From positions 2,728,001 to 2,792,000 of the forward strand of contig OZ245800.1 of the NCBI GenBank assembly GCA_965228215.1: a DNA stretch of 64,000 bases. The letters are read 5' to 3'. Shown here in pieces: positions 43,965 to 53,651 of this stretch (position 1 is its first letter; each line of letters opens with the position of its first letter). The position numbers and the translations under genes were made by a program. The DNA is from Maricaulis sp965228215 (lineage in GTDB: Bacteria > Pseudomonadota > Alphaproteobacteria > Caulobacterales > Maricaulaceae). The notes under the pieces are model-generated. The model did no database searches. It was not told the DNA's origin and was given only the letters and a program-made list of their open reading frames with translations.

Positions 43965-45338
43965 ATGAAAGCCATCGTCTGCGGCGCCGGTCAGGTTGGG
44001 TATGGCATTGCCCGCGCCCTGGCCCAGGAAGGCAATGCCGTCACCATCGTCGACTGGTCGACCGAACTGGTCGACAAGGTCGTGACCGATCTCGATGTCC
44101 GGGGCGTCGTCGGCCACGGCTCGCATCCGGATGTGCTTGAACGGGCGGGTGCCGGAGAGGCCGACCTGATCGTGGCGGTTACGCATTACGACGAAACCAA
44201 CATGATTGCCTGCCAGGTCGCGCATTCCCTGTTCGACACGCCGATGAAGATCGCGCGCGTGCGGTCGCAGAATTATCTCGACCCGGCCTGGGCGGATCTC
44301 TTCACGACCGGGAATCTGCCGATCGACGTAGTGATCTCGCCGGAATTGGAGGTCGGACGGGCCATCCTGCAGCGTGTGGAAACACCGGGCGCCTTCAACA
44401 CGGCCGTCTTCTCTGGCGGGCGAGTGCAGCTTCTGGGCATCCGCCTCGACGAGGCCTCTCCCGTGGCCGGATCGACCACGGACCAGTTGATGGAACTCTT
44501 CCCCGACCTCCGGGTCGCGGTCGTCGGTGTGCAGCGCGAACAGACGCTGTTCATCCCGGAACGCACGGATCCGCTTCTGGCCGGCGATGATGTCTATGTG
44601 GTCGCCGAAAGCGTCCATGCCAGCCGCGTGCTCGATATCTTTGGTCGCAATGCGGAGAAGATCCGCCGCGTGGTGATCGTCGGTGCCGGCAATATCGGCG
44701 TCTATGTCGCCAAGGCGCTTGAACGGGCGGGTGGTGTGAAGACACGCCTCGTCGAGGCCAGCAAGAAACGCGCGGAACAAGCGGCCGACATCCTCAAGAA
44801 AACCGTCGTCCTGCACGGTGACGGTCTCGATACGCGTCTGATGCAGGAAGCGGGTGCGCCCGAGGCGGAACTCGTCGTCTGCGTGACCAATGACGACAAG
44901 GTCAACATGCTGTCGGCCGTCATGGCCAAGCGGGAAGGGGCTCAGCGTGCCCTCAGCCTGGTCAATGAGCGGACATTTGAAGGATTGCGTGACCCATTGG
45001 GCATCGATGTCCTCATCGATCCGCGCGCCACGACGGTCTCCACCATTCTCCAGCATATCCGTCGCGGCCGGATCACCGGTCTGCAGACGCTGGGCGGCGG
45101 CCAGGCCGAAGCCCTGGAAGGTATCGCGCTGGCGACATCTCCGCTGGTCGGCAAGACGCTCGAGGAGCTGGAATTGCCTGATGGCGTCGCTCTCGGCGCT
45201 GTCGTGCGCGGCGACGAGGTCATCCTGCCCTGCGATGAAGGTCGGATACGCGAAAATGACCGTGTCCTCCTGTTCTGCAACACGGCGCTGATTCCCAAGG
45301 TCGAACACCTCTTCCGGGTCAGCCTGGAATATTTCTGA
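43965..45338 (+). CDS. trkA: Trk potassium uptake protein TrkA
   Basis: 457 residues with two RCK units. NAD-binding motifs GAGQVGYGIARALAQEG at the N-terminus and VIVGAGNIGVYVAKALE in the second half, each followed by a TrkA-C domain (VQLLGIRLDEASPVAG; ALEGIALATSPLVGKTLEEL). It is the cytoplasmic regulator of the TrkH potassium channel. It lies 11 bases after ntrX and six before trkH, as usual in alphaproteobacteria. Confidence 0.96.
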   Translation: MKAIVCGAGQVGYGIARALAQEGNAVTIVDWSTELVDKVVTDLDVRGVVGHGSHPDVLERAGAGEADLIVAVTHYDETNMIACQVAHSLFDTPMKIARVRSQNYLDPAWADLFTTGNLPIDVVISPELEVGRAILQRVETPGAFNTAVFSGGRVQLLGIRLDEASPVAGSTTDQLMELFPDLRVAVVGVQREQTLFIPERTDPLLAGDDVYVVAESVHASRVLDIFGRNAEKIRRVVIVGAGNIGVYVAKALERAGGVKTRLVEASKKRAEQAADILKKTVVLHGDGLDTRLMQEAGAPEAELVVCVTNDDKVNMLSAVMAKREGAQRALSLVNERTFEGLRDPLGIDVLIDPRATTVSTILQHIRRGRITGLQTLGGGQAEALEGIALATSPLVGKTLEELELPDGVALGAVVRGDEVILPCDEGRIRENDRVLLFCNTALIPKVEHLFRVSLEYF

Positions 45339-45344
45339 TCCGTC

Positions 45345-46748
45345 ATGGGTTTGACCGAGATCCTCAGACCGCTCGCCGTGCTGTGGGGCATCATGGCTTT
45401 CGCAGCACTGGTGACCGCCGTGGCCGCCATGGCGCTGGGCGAGGGGAGCTACGCATCCGCGTTTGGCGCAACCGCTGCCCTGGCCGGCCTGCCTGCCAGC
45501 CTGATCCTTGCCGCCACACGGGGCCTGCGCATGTCGGCCAGCGCTGTCGATGCGCTCGGCCTGGCGCTCCTGGCCTGGATCACCGCGCCCCTGATTGCCG
45601 CCATTCCCTTTGGCCTGAGCGGTCATGCCAACGCGGTCGACGCGCTGTTCGAGGGCTATTCGGCCGTGACCACCACCGGAGCCGTTCTGACGCCACCGGA
45701 GGACTTGCCGCGCGTGCTTGTCTTCTGGCGGGCCTTGCTGGCCTGGCTCGGCGGTTATGCGACGCTGATGATGGCCGCGGCGCTGTTTTCAGCACTCGAC
45801 CGTGATGCGCCGGCGATCCGGAAATCCGTTCTGCTGACGGCCCAGCCCGACAATGTTTTCTCGCACCTGCGCCTGGCGGCCCTGCGGATCGCGATCATCT
45901 ACGTCATCCTGACGGCTCTCGTGGGGCTCGGCCTGCTGTTTTCCGGATTGTCCCTGCATGGCGCGGCAGTGCTGGCCATGGGCTCCCTGTCGACGAGCGG
46001 TATCCAGCCCTTCAGCGGCGGCCTGGGCGAGACGCTGGCGAGCTCCGCCGTCTGGTTCATCGCCATGGGCTGTCTGGCGGGTGCCGTGAACATCTCCCTC
46101 TTCTGGGATGTGCTTCGCGACCGGATGGCGATCTTCGACCCCGATCTGGCGGGGCTTGGCGGTTTGTTTGCGGGCCTCCTCGCGCTTTACCTGATCGCGC
46201 GCCCCACGGGCCTCGTCGAACACGCGACCGACGCGCTCTTTGTCATCACGACCAGCGCCTACACGCTGCATGGATCGATATCGGCTGTCCCGCTGGCAGC
46301 GCTGTTCGCAGCCATGATCGGTGGCGCGGCTGCGTCGACGGCCGGCGGTATCAAGGTTTCGCGCATTCTCCTGCTCTGGCGGCGCATGGGCGCCGAACTG
46401 GCCAAGCTGGCGGACCCGTCGTCCGTTGTGCCGGTGCGTTTCCGCGGACGCTCTGCGCCGGACCGGGCCCTGGTGGCAATCTGGTCCTATCCGCTGGCCT
46501 TCGCGGCCTTGCTGGGCGGTGGCAGCGTGCTCCTGTCCTTTACCGGGATCAATTTCTCGCAGGCCATGGAGGCGACGGGTGCCGCGCTCGCCAATGCCGG
46601 GCCTCTTTTCGAGCTGAGCGCCGAGGGCAATGACTGGATCATGCTCTCCGACCTTGCCAAACTCATCCTGATCCCGGTCATGATCCTGGGCCGTCTGGAA
46701 GTCCTGGCCGGGCTGGCGGCCATCTGGGCCATCTTCCTGCGCCGCTGA
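45345..46748 (+). CDS. trkH: Trk potassium uptake protein TrkH
   Basis: 467 residues, about ten membrane helices with four pore loops: GYSAVTTTGAVL, GSLSTSGIQPF, FVITTSAYTLHGS and EATGAALANAGPLF. The intracellular-loop marker AASTAGGIKVSRILLLWRR is present. It forms the potassium pathway gated by TrkA. Slightly shorter than E. coli TrkH but complete by motif. Confidence 0.94.
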   Translation: MGLTEILRPLAVLWGIMAFAALVTAVAAMALGEGSYASAFGATAALAGLPASLILAATRGLRMSASAVDALGLALLAWITAPLIAAIPFGLSGHANAVDALFEGYSAVTTTGAVLTPPEDLPRVLVFWRALLAWLGGYATLMMAAALFSALDRDAPAIRKSVLLTAQPDNVFSHLRLAALRIAIIYVILTALVGLGLLFSGLSLHGAAVLAMGSLSTSGIQPFSGGLGETLASSAVWFIAMGCLAGAVNISLFWDVLRDRMAIFDPDLAGLGGLFAGLLALYLIARPTGLVEHATDALFVITTSAYTLHGSISAVPLAALFAAMIGGAAASTAGGIKVSRILLLWRRMGAELAKLADPSSVVPVRFRGRSAPDRALVAIWSYPLAFAALLGGGSVLLSFTGINFSQAMEATGAALANAGPLFELSAEGNDWIMLSDLAKLILIPVMILGRLEVLAGLAAIWAIFLRR

Positions 46749-46769
46749 TCCTGAAAGGATAACTGCTCC

Positions 46770-47618
46770 GTGTCTCGCGTCGCCTACGTCAATGGTCATT
46801 ACTGCCCCCACGGCGAAGCCGCGGTCCATATCGAGGACCGGGGGTATCAGTTTGGTGATGCGGTCTACGAGGTGTGGAGCGTCAGCGACGGCCGGCTGTT
46901 CGACGCGGACGGGCATTTCGAGCGACTGCAGCGCTCGCTCGGCGAATTGCGTATCGCCATGCCGAGATCGCGCGCCGCCCTGGAACAGATCATCGGCCAA
47001 TTACTTCGGCGCAACCGGATTCGAGACGGGTTGGTCTATCTGCAGATTTCCCGCGGCGTTGCACGCCGCGACCATGCCTTCCCGAAAAGCGATCCGGCTC
47101 CCTCGATCGTGCTGACTGCGAAACGCTTCGACCTCGCTGCCCAAGAAGCGCGGGCGCAAGAGGGCACGCGCGTCATCACCGCTCCGGACATCCGTTGGGG
47201 GCGTTGTGACATCAAGACCGTCAATCTCCTGCCGAATGTCCTGGCGAAACAGGCTGCGGTGGAAGCGGGGGCCCAGGAATGCTGGATGGTCGACGCCGAG
47301 GGTTTCGTCACCGAGGGCAGTTCAACGAATGCCTGGATCCTCGACCGCGACGGCGTACTGCGGACCCGCCATGCCGACAATGCCATCCTGCACGGTATAA
47401 CCCGGGCCCGGATCATCGCCTGTGCCAAGGAGATGGGTATCGCCTTCGAGGAGCGGGCATTCACGGTGGAGGAGGCCATGAATGCGCGTGAAGCCTTCAT
47501 GAGCTCGGCCAGCACCTATGCCACCCCGGTCGTTGAAATCGACGGCCGACCCGTGGGCAATGGCGCTCCGGGCAGCCTGTCGCTTGCCTTGCGTGAAGCC
47601 TACAAGGACGCGCAATAG
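46770..47618 (+). CDS. dat: D-amino-acid transaminase (class IV aminotransferase)
   Basis: 282 residues from a GTG with AAAGGA about ten bases upstream. Fold type IV PLP enzyme: IEDRGYQFGDAVYEVW at the N-terminal domain, PLP lysine Lys149 in RCDIKTVNLLPNVLAKQ, phosphate and dimer motif EGFVTEGSSTNAWI, and SSASTYATPVVEIDG. This pattern fits D-alanine aminotransferase better than the branched-chain type. It makes D-amino acids such as D-glutamate for peptidoglycan. It lies between trkH and hfq, a common alphaproteobacterial order. Confidence 0.88.
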   Translation: MSRVAYVNGHYCPHGEAAVHIEDRGYQFGDAVYEVWSVSDGRLFDADGHFERLQRSLGELRIAMPRSRAALEQIIGQLLRRNRIRDGLVYLQISRGVARRDHAFPKSDPAPSIVLTAKRFDLAAQEARAQEGTRVITAPDIRWGRCDIKTVNLLPNVLAKQAAVEAGAQECWMVDAEGFVTEGSSTNAWILDRDGVLRTRHADNAILHGITRARIIACAKEMGIAFEERAFTVEEAMNAREAFMSSASTYATPVVEIDGRPVGNGAPGSLSLALREAYKDAQ

Positions 47619-47651
47619 GGTGTTTTGTCATTTTCTAGTAAAAAGAGACGG

Positions 47652-47679
47652 TTGCAGGCAGGTGCAAGGCCTGTATACC
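47652..47679 (+). promoter_or_regulatory. Candidate promoter of hfq
   Basis: TTGCAG (47652-47657), 16 bases, TATACC (47674-47679), about 44 bases before the hfq ATG. A GAATC site (CcrM-type GANTC) follows at 47689-47693. Confidence 0.5.
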
Positions 47680-47722
47680 TTGTTAACGAATCGCTGAAAT
47701 TGGCGACGCACTCGGAGCAATC

Positions 47723-48001
47723 ATGTCTCACGATAAAAAACAAAACCTGCAGGACGTTTTTCTGAACGCAGTGCGCAAGACGAAAACGCCCCTGACAATC
47801 TTCCTGGTCAATGGTGTCAAACTTCAGGGCATCGTGACCTGGTTCGATAATTTCTGTGTCTTGCTGCGCCGGGACGGTCTGTCCCAGCTAGTCTACAAGC
47901 ACGCGATCTCGACCATCATGCCGGCCCAACCGGTCCAGCTGTTCGATGCCGAGAAAGTCGATGCCGGCGAGACCACTGAAGTGGAAAGCGTCGCCGATTG
48001 A
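47723..48001 (+). CDS. hfq: RNA chaperone Hfq
   Basis: 92 residues. Sm1 (QDVFLNAVRKTKTPLTIFLVNGVKL, split here as NAVRKTKTPLTIFLVNG) and Sm2 (LVYKHAISTIMP) are intact, with the RNA-binding Gln8-type residue in KQNLQDVF. It forms a hexamer that pairs small RNAs with mRNAs. The short acidic tail is normal for alphaproteobacteria. Its stop overlaps the hflX start. Confidence 0.97.
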   Translation: MSHDKKQNLQDVFLNAVRKTKTPLTIFLVNGVKLQGIVTWFDNFCVLLRRDGLSQLVYKHAISTIMPAQPVQLFDAEKVDAGETTEVESVAD

Positions 48002-49338
48002 TCGAGCGCGAGGCGCCGGTAACCCGCGCCCTAGTTATCCATCCAGCCATGCGCGACCAGGCCGAGAGGGCCGAGGCGCGTCTGCATGAAGCCGCCGGTC
48101 TTGCCGAGGCACTCGACCTTGACGTGGTCGAGGCCTTCATCTTGCCCATGCGCAAGATCGAACCCGGGCGTTATTTCGGCCGCGGCAAGTGCGAGAGCCT
48201 GGCAGAACAGTTCAAGGCCGTCGAGGCGACGGTCGCCGTCGTGGATGCCTCCCTGTCGCCCGTACAGCAGCGAAACCTTGAGAATGCCTGGAAGGTGAAG
48301 GTCATCGATCGCACCGGCCTGATCCTCGAGATTTTCGGCCAAAGGGCGCGCACCAAGGAAGGTGTGCTCCAGGTCGAACTGGCCCGCCTGGCCTATGAGC
48401 GCTCACGCCTGGTGCGGACCTGGACCCACCTGGAACGCCAGCGCGGCGGCGGCGGATTCCTGGCCGGCCCCGGTGAAACCCAGATCGAGACCGACCGGCG
48501 ATTGCTGGCGGACAAGATGGCCAAGTTGCGCCGCCAGCTCGAGGATGTCCGCCGAACACGAAGTCTGCATCGCAAGAACCGGCAGGATGTCCCATTCCCG
48601 ACGATTGCGCTCGTCGGTTATACAAATGCCGGAAAGTCTACTCTGTTCAACAGGTTGACTGGTGCCAGCGTGCTCGCCAAGGACATGCCCTTTGCGACGC
48701 TCGACCCGACTGTCCGCGCCATCCGCCTGCCCAATGGAACCAAGGTCCTCCTGTCCGACACGGTGGGCTTCATCACCGACCTGCCGACCGAACTCATCGC
48801 CGCTTTCCGCGCGACTCTCGAGGAGGTGAGGGAAGCTGACCTTCTCGTCCACGTCATCGACGCCGCCGATCCCGATCATGAGGGCCGGATCCGGGATGTC
48901 GAGGCCGTGCTGGACGCGATCGAGGCCGGCCCCGCGCATGAACAACGCACGCTGGAAGCCTGGAACAAGACGGATTGCCTGGTCGGGGATGCCCGCGAGG
49001 ATGTCGCGCTGGCCATCACCATCGGCAATGCGAAGGCTGACAGCCGCTGGAAATTCCCGATCTCGGCGCTGACGGGTGAGGGGTGTGATGCCCTCCTGTC
49101 CGAAGCCGAAAAAGTGATGGCGGCGCATTCCGATGTCGTCCAGCTCGTCATCCCGCCCAGCGAAGGCCGGGCCCTGGCCTGGCTGCATCAGCACGGTGAA
49201 ATCCTGTCCGAGAGCACGGATCCGGAAACAGGGGCTGTCACGGGGCGTTTCCGCCTGCCCAATTCGATCGCCGGCCAGTTCAGGGCTAAATTCCCCAGTC
49301 TGGCTGACGCCATTCCGGCCCCTCCCGAACCGGAATAG
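47998..49338 (+). CDS. hflX: GTPase HflX
   Basis: 446 residues from a TTG that overlaps the hfq stop (TTGA); this start keeps the conserved TRALVIHP strand. N-terminal domain with EPGRYFGRGKCESLAE, glycine-rich GGGGFLAGPGETQIETDRRL, then the G domain: G1 GYTNAGKST, G3 DTVGFI, G4 NKTD. It is a ribosome-associated GTPase that helps split or rescue stalled ribosomes. Two bases separate its stop from the convergent mazG. Confidence 0.95.
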   Translation: MIEREAPVTRALVIHPAMRDQAERAEARLHEAAGLAEALDLDVVEAFILPMRKIEPGRYFGRGKCESLAEQFKAVEATVAVVDASLSPVQQRNLENAWKVKVIDRTGLILEIFGQRARTKEGVLQVELARLAYERSRLVRTWTHLERQRGGGGFLAGPGETQIETDRRLLADKMAKLRRQLEDVRRTRSLHRKNRQDVPFPTIALVGYTNAGKSTLFNRLTGASVLAKDMPFATLDPTVRAIRLPNGTKVLLSDTVGFITDLPTELIAAFRATLEEVREADLLVHVIDAADPDHEGRIRDVEAVLDAIEAGPAHEQRTLEAWNKTDCLVGDAREDVALAITIGNAKADSRWKFPISALTGEGCDALLSEAEKVMAAHSDVVQLVIPPSEGRALAWLHQHGEILSESTDPETGAVTGRFRLPNSIAGQFRAKFPSLADAIPAPPEPE

Positions 49339-49339
49339 C

Positions 49340-50170
49340 TCAGGCGCCTTCTGGCAAGCCTTTGTTTTTGCGCTTTGATTTGTCGATCTCTTTGGCCTCT
49401 GTCCAGAGATCTTCCATCTCGTCCAGGCTGGCATCCTCGGGCGAACGGCCCTGTGCCTGCAATCGTGTTTCGATATGCCGGAAACGGCGTTCGAACTTGG
49501 CGTTCGCTGTTCGAGCAGACGCCTCAACGTCTACATCAAGCTTGCGGCCCAAATTCGTGCAAACAAACAATAAATCGCCAATTTCTTCATGTATCGCTTC
49601 GGGGTTGTTCTGGGCCATGGCGTCACGGACCTCGCTCAATTCCTCGTCGACCTTGGCCAGCACGCGGTCGGCGGTCGGCCAGTCAAACCCGACCCGCGCG
49701 GCCCGTTTCTGAAGCTTCTGGGCCCGTTTCAGCGCCGGAAGAGCCACCGGGAGGTCGGCCAGAACTCCGTCACCACGCGATGAAGCGGCTCGTTCGCGCG
49801 CTTTCTGCTCTTCCCAGGCCTCGGTCTGTTCAGCGCTGTTGCGGTGTTTGGCATCGCCGAAGACGTGCGGATGACGCCGGATCATCTTGTCATTGATGGC
49901 ATCCACAACGTCATTGAAATCGAACAGACCGGCTTCCTCGGCCATACGGGCATGAAACACGACCTGGAAGAGGAGATCGCCCAGCTCATCCTTCAGTTCC
50001 GCATAGCTTTCCCGCTCGATCGCATCGGCAACTTCGTAAGCTTCTTCAATCGTGTAGGGCGCGATCGTCGAGAAATCCTGCTCCAGATCCCACGGGCACC
50101 CGCCATCCGGATTGCGTAGCTTGGCCATGATGGCGAGCAATTCGGTGATGGGCTGGCGTTCGTCGGACAT
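49340..50170 (-). CDS. mazG: Nucleoside triphosphate pyrophosphohydrolase MazG
   Basis: 276 residues with two MazG helical domains. Domain 1: CPWDLEQDFSTIAPYTIEEA with EEAYEVADAI and ELGDLLFQVVFHA giving the ExxE...ExxD magnesium site. Domain 2: DEELSEVRDAM and EEIGDLLFVCTN. It removes abnormal NTPs. ATG at 50170 is chosen because AGGAG lies six bases upstream; 50194 was rejected. Confidence 0.95.
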   Translation of the reverse strand: MSDERQPITELLAIMAKLRNPDGGCPWDLEQDFSTIAPYTIEEAYEVADAIERESYAELKDELGDLLFQVVFHARMAEEAGLFDFNDVVDAINDKMIRRHPHVFGDAKHRNSAEQTEAWEEQKARERAASSRGDGVLADLPVALPALKRAQKLQKRAARVGFDWPTADRVLAKVDEELSEVRDAMAQNNPEAIHEEIGDLLFVCTNLGRKLDVDVEASARTANAKFERRFRHIETRLQAQGRSPEDASLDEMEDLWTEAKEIDKSKRKNKGLPEGA

Positions 50171-50326
50171 GGGGCGCTCCTGAGATGGCGCCATCTAGCG
50201 TGGATTCTCGCATTTCGGCGAGGGGCTCTCTGAGCGGGAATTGGCTGAACCACGCCACAATAACGCGCATAATAAATATTATGAGAAACGTTATGTGACG
50301 TAATCAGGCCTGAAAGTCAGGGAAAC

Positions 50327-51181
50327 TTACCCCTGGATCGAAATCTCGCCGCCTGTGTCGAGAATGCGTAATCCGTCAAAAGCCGGTCGAACATTGTCCG
50401 GCAGGACGTTCTCGAGCTCGGCGTAATCGAGCGTGTTGTGCAGATTGGTCAGGACGCCCTGCTTCGCGTTTACGCGCTCAAGAGCCGCCAAGGCGTCAGG
50501 AACGCAGAAATGCGTCGCGTGTGGCTCGTGACGCAAGGCGTCGACGACCCAGCAGCCGACATCCTGCAGAACCGCTGCGCTTTCGTCCGGTAATCCGCTG
50601 ATATCCGCGGAATACGCCAGAGAGCCCACGCGAAAGCCGAGCGAGATGATCGGGCCGTGTTCCTGGGCGAAGGATGTCATTGTGACCCGGCCACCCGGAC
50701 CATTGATCTCGATGCGTTCACCGCTGTCCGGCAGGTCATGCTTGTCCAGGATGGCGGGATAAAACGAGCCCCTGGGAGCCTCGAAGGCATAACCGAAGCG
50801 TGAGCCGATGGTTTTCCAGGTTGGCGCGTCGATCCAGACCGGAATGCGCTGCCTCTGGGCGATCGCAAAAGCGCGCAGATCATCCAGGCCATGCGTCTGG
50901 TCGGCGTGATCATGCGTCAGAACGGCCGCATCGAGGCGTTTGACCTCGGCTGAGAGCATCTGCTCGCGAAAATCCGGTGATGTGTCGATGACGATACGTG
51001 TGACCGCCTCGCCGGCTTCCAGATCCGCCCGGTTGGCAGCGTGCTCGATGAGCGCAGAACAGCGCCGGCGACGGTTTTTCGGATTGGCCGGATCACACAA
51101 GCCCCAATCACCATTCGAACGCGGCACACCGCCGGACGAGCCGGTGCCGAGCAATGTCAGGCGTGTGACCGGTCCACTCAT
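50327..51181 (-). CDS. MBL-fold metallo-hydrolase (PhnP-like)
   Basis: 284 residues. LLGTGSSGGVPRSNGDWGLC, a CDP...RRRRCS segment seen in PhnP-type cyclic phosphodiesterases, and metal ligands in LTHDHADQTHGLDD, with further His in HNTLDY. It probably hydrolyses a cyclic or ester phosphodiester; the substrate is unknown. It overlaps tatD by four bases (ATGA) and ends the leftward holB-tatD operon. Confidence 0.87.
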   Translation of the reverse strand: MSGPVTRLTLLGTGSSGGVPRSNGDWGLCDPANPKNRRRRCSALIEHAANRADLEAGEAVTRIVIDTSPDFREQMLSAEVKRLDAAVLTHDHADQTHGLDDLRAFAIAQRQRIPVWIDAPTWKTIGSRFGYAFEAPRGSFYPAILDKHDLPDSGERIEINGPGGRVTMTSFAQEHGPIISLGFRVGSLAYSADISGLPDESAAVLQDVGCWVVDALRHEPHATHFCVPDALAALERVNAKQGVLTNLHNTLDYAELENVLPDNVRPAFDGLRILDTGGEISIQG

Positions 51182-51960
51182 GCGCGCGGCACCTTGTCGA
51201 ACAGATCATGGAAGGCGTCGGTCGTGCGACGGGCGCATTCTTCCTGGCTCCAACCCTTTACGGCGGCGAGCCCGGTTGCGACATCCGGCAGGAAGGATGG
51301 TTCGCAACGCTTTCCGCGGTGCGGCACAGGCGCGAGATACGGACAATCCGTCTCGATCATCACCTTGTCGTCCGGTACCTGCTCCTTGAAGACAGCCCGC
51401 ACATCATCGGCCTTCTTGAAGGTTATGATGCCCGAAGCCGCGAACCAGGCACCGAGTTTCGCGGCACGCGCAGCCAGGCCGGCGCCGCTGGTGTAGCAGT
51501 GCATGAGCGGGCGGAACGCCCCCTTCCCCATCTCGTCTTCCAGCAGATCCGCCATGGCCTCATCGGCGTCGCGCGTGTGCAGGATGAGCGGCAGGTCCGT
51601 GCGGCGTGCGGCTTCGACGTGAGCTTTCAGACTGGCGAACTGGTCGGCTTCCGGGCTGTAGCCGTAATGGAAGTCCAGACCCGTTTCGCCGATGCCGACG
51701 ACCCGCGGATGCTGGGCGAGTTCCACGAGTTCATCGGCTGTGATGTCCGGACGGTCCTTGGCGTGATGCGGATGCGCGCCGATCGTGCACCAGATGTCGT
51801 CATACCGCTCCGCAATCGCGGAAACAGCTGGAAAATCGGATAGTTGACAGCAGATCGTGACCATGCGGGACACGCCTGCAGCTCTCGCGCGCTCGATGAC
51901 CGCGTCGAGATCGTCGGCGAATTGCTCGCCATGCAGGTTCACGTGACTGTCTATATACAT
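51178..51960 (-). CDS. tatD: TatD-family metal-dependent hydrolase
   Basis: 260 residues, TIM barrel. Motifs: GIGETGLDFHYG, LILHTRDADEA, MHCYTSGAG and ETDCPYLAPVPHRGKRCEP. The first metal motif reads DSHVNLHG, so the usual second His of HxH is Asn8. This could alter metal binding or be the local form. TatD enzymes are 3'-5' DNA/RNA exonucleases or D-aminoacyl deacylase-like. It lies six bases downstream of holB. Confidence 0.9.
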   Translation of the reverse strand: MYIDSHVNLHGEQFADDLDAVIERARAAGVSRMVTICCQLSDFPAVSAIAERYDDIWCTIGAHPHHAKDRPDITADELVELAQHPRVVGIGETGLDFHYGYSPEADQFASLKAHVEAARRTDLPLILHTRDADEAMADLLEDEMGKGAFRPLMHCYTSGAGLAARAAKLGAWFAASGIITFKKADDVRAVFKEQVPDDKVMIETDCPYLAPVPHRGKRCEPSFLPDVATGLAAVKGWSQEECARRTTDAFHDLFDKVPRA

Positions 51961-51966
51961 GGAATA

Positions 51967-53010
51967 TCAGGCTAATTCTTTGCGAGACGCGTCTCGAGCG
52001 AGGGCCAGGCCCGACAGGGCCGTCTGTTTTGCATCGAGATAGAGCCCATCGGCTTCGCGGACAAGCCTGTTGAGATCGGACCAGGCCGTCAGCCAGGCCG
52101 TGGCATCACCACCGGCTTCGGCGACCTGGCGGGCCCGCTTGTGCAGACTGTCGGCCAGAGCCTCGTAGAAGAGCGGGCGCAACCCCTCACCCGCCTTCGT
52201 CGAGATCCGGTCCGCCAGCTTGCGCATGTCGACATCGGTCGCCTTCACACCCAGTGCAACGAATTCGCGGACCTCGCGGGCCAATTCAACACCGCCCGCG
52301 ATGGCGATGGCCAGGGCGCGGCCGGGCGCGCCGTGCGCCATCTCGCTGGCCGTCTTCGCCTTGGCGGGATCCGTACTGCCGGCCTGCGAGACCACCCAGT
52401 CGGCCGTGGTGTCGACAGTCGGCGCCCGCAATTCCAGCCGGCGGCAGCGCGAACGGATCGTTGCGGGCAGACGTCCCGGTGAATGGGCGACCAGGAACAG
52501 AACACCGTGCGCCGGTGGTTCCTCGAGGGTTTTGAGCAGGGCATTGGCCGCGTTGACATTCATGTCGTCGGCACAATCGACGATACAGACGCGCCAGCCG
52601 CCCGCGCCCGAACTTTTCTCGAAGAAAGCCGGTGCCTTGCGTGCTTCCTCCACCGTGATTTCTGCACGCCAGCGCTTGCGCTTGTCGTCCCACGGACGAC
52701 GCAGGAGCAGGAGGTCCGGACAGGCCTGGGCCTCGATCTGGCGGCAGATCGGATCCTGGGGATCAGAACCCAGCGGACCATGGGCTGGATCAGGAGCAGC
52801 GCCGAGAATGCGGCGCGCGGCCCGCCAGACGAGGCTGGCCTTGCCCACGCCCCGGGGGCCGGTCACCAGCCAGGCATGATGCATGCGCCCGCTCTCCCAG
52901 GCTGATTCCAGGGCGGTTTCGGCACTTTCATGACCGATCAGATCATAACGTTCGCGGGGGTGCAGGCAGCCGGCCTGCTGATCGGACTCGATCTCCGGAT
53001 CGGCGCTCAC
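51967..53010 (-). CDS. holB: DNA polymerase III subunit delta'
   Basis: 347 residues, clamp-loader AAA+ fold. HHAWLVTGPRGVGKASLVWR (P-loop), NAANALLKTLEEPPAHGVLFL and the SRC motif in TIRSRCRRLEL. It is part of the loader that places the beta clamp on DNA. It overlaps tmk by four bases, as usual. Confidence 0.94.
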   Translation of the reverse strand: MSADPEIESDQQAGCLHPRERYDLIGHESAETALESAWESGRMHHAWLVTGPRGVGKASLVWRAARRILGAAPDPAHGPLGSDPQDPICRQIEAQACPDLLLLRRPWDDKRKRWRAEITVEEARKAPAFFEKSSGAGGWRVCIVDCADDMNVNAANALLKTLEEPPAHGVLFLVAHSPGRLPATIRSRCRRLELRAPTVDTTADWVVSQAGSTDPAKAKTASEMAHGAPGRALAIAIAGGVELAREVREFVALGVKATDVDMRKLADRISTKAGEGLRPLFYEALADSLHKRARQVAEAGGDATAWLTAWSDLNRLVREADGLYLDAKQTALSGLALARDASRKELA

Positions 53011-53651
53011 GCGGGTACACCGAGCCGGTCGCGCACAGCGTCTACGGCCGCATCATGAACGGCCTGCGGGGTCTGTGACGCGTCCAGCACAAGGCAGCGC
53101 CCGGCATCAGATACGGCGATATCCAGGAAAGCCTGGCGCAGCGCATCATGGAAACTGCTGTCAAAGCGCTCGAAACGCGTGGCAGCTTCACCGCGGCTGT
53201 GCGTGCGGGCAATACCGTCGCGCGGGTCCAGATCTAGTACCAGGGTCAGATCCGGCTGGAAATCGCCGAGGACGGCCTGGTGCAGGCCGTGCAGTTTCTC
53301 GACCGGAACACCGCCGCCCGCGCCCTGATAGGCGGTCGTGGAATCGGCGAAGCGGTCACACAATACCCATTTTCCGGCCGTGAGCGCCGGTTCGATCAGT
53401 TTCTCGACGTGATCGACACGTGCTGCATACATCAGCAGGGCTTCCGTCATGGGTGACCAACGATCCGTTTCGCCGGTCAGCAGCATTTCACGCAGGGCCT
53501 CGGCGCCCGGCGTGCCACCGGGTTCGCGCGTGATGACGACTTCCAGACCCTCGGCCCGGAGATAATCAGCGAGGCTGCGGATCAGGGTGGACTTGCCGGC
53601 CCCCTCGCCGCCCTCGAGCGTGATAAAACGTCCGCGCACCTTAGCTGCCAC
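53007..53651 (-). CDS. tmk: Thymidylate kinase
   Basis: 214 residues. P-loop LEGGEGAGKST, REPGGTPGAE, DRFADSTTAYQGAG and a lid with RTHSRGE. It phosphorylates dTMP to dTDP. Start is a GTG (53651) that overlaps the carboxypeptidase stop by 11 bases; a GTG four codons later is possible. It is coupled to holB downstream. Confidence 0.95.
   Translation of the reverse strand: MAAKVRGRFITLEGGEGAGKSTLIRSLADYLRAEGLEVVITREPGGTPGAEALREMLLTGETDRWSPMTEALLMYAARVDHVEKLIEPALTAGKWVLCDRFADSTTAYQGAGGGVPVEKLHGLHQAVLGDFQPDLTLVLDLDPRDGIARTHSRGEAATRFERFDSSFHDALRQAFLDIAVSDAGRCLVLDASQTPQAVHDAAVDAVRDRLGVPA

Noticed and set aside
43950..45626. Minus-strand frame opposite trkA
   Set aside because: TrkA motifs are clear on the plus strand and the antisense protein has no recognisable domain.
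50261..50326. Small inverted repeats (CATAAT/ATTATG and CCTGA/TCAGG) as a terminator
   Set aside because: Stems are five or six bases and no T-run follows on the strand of the neighbouring genes.
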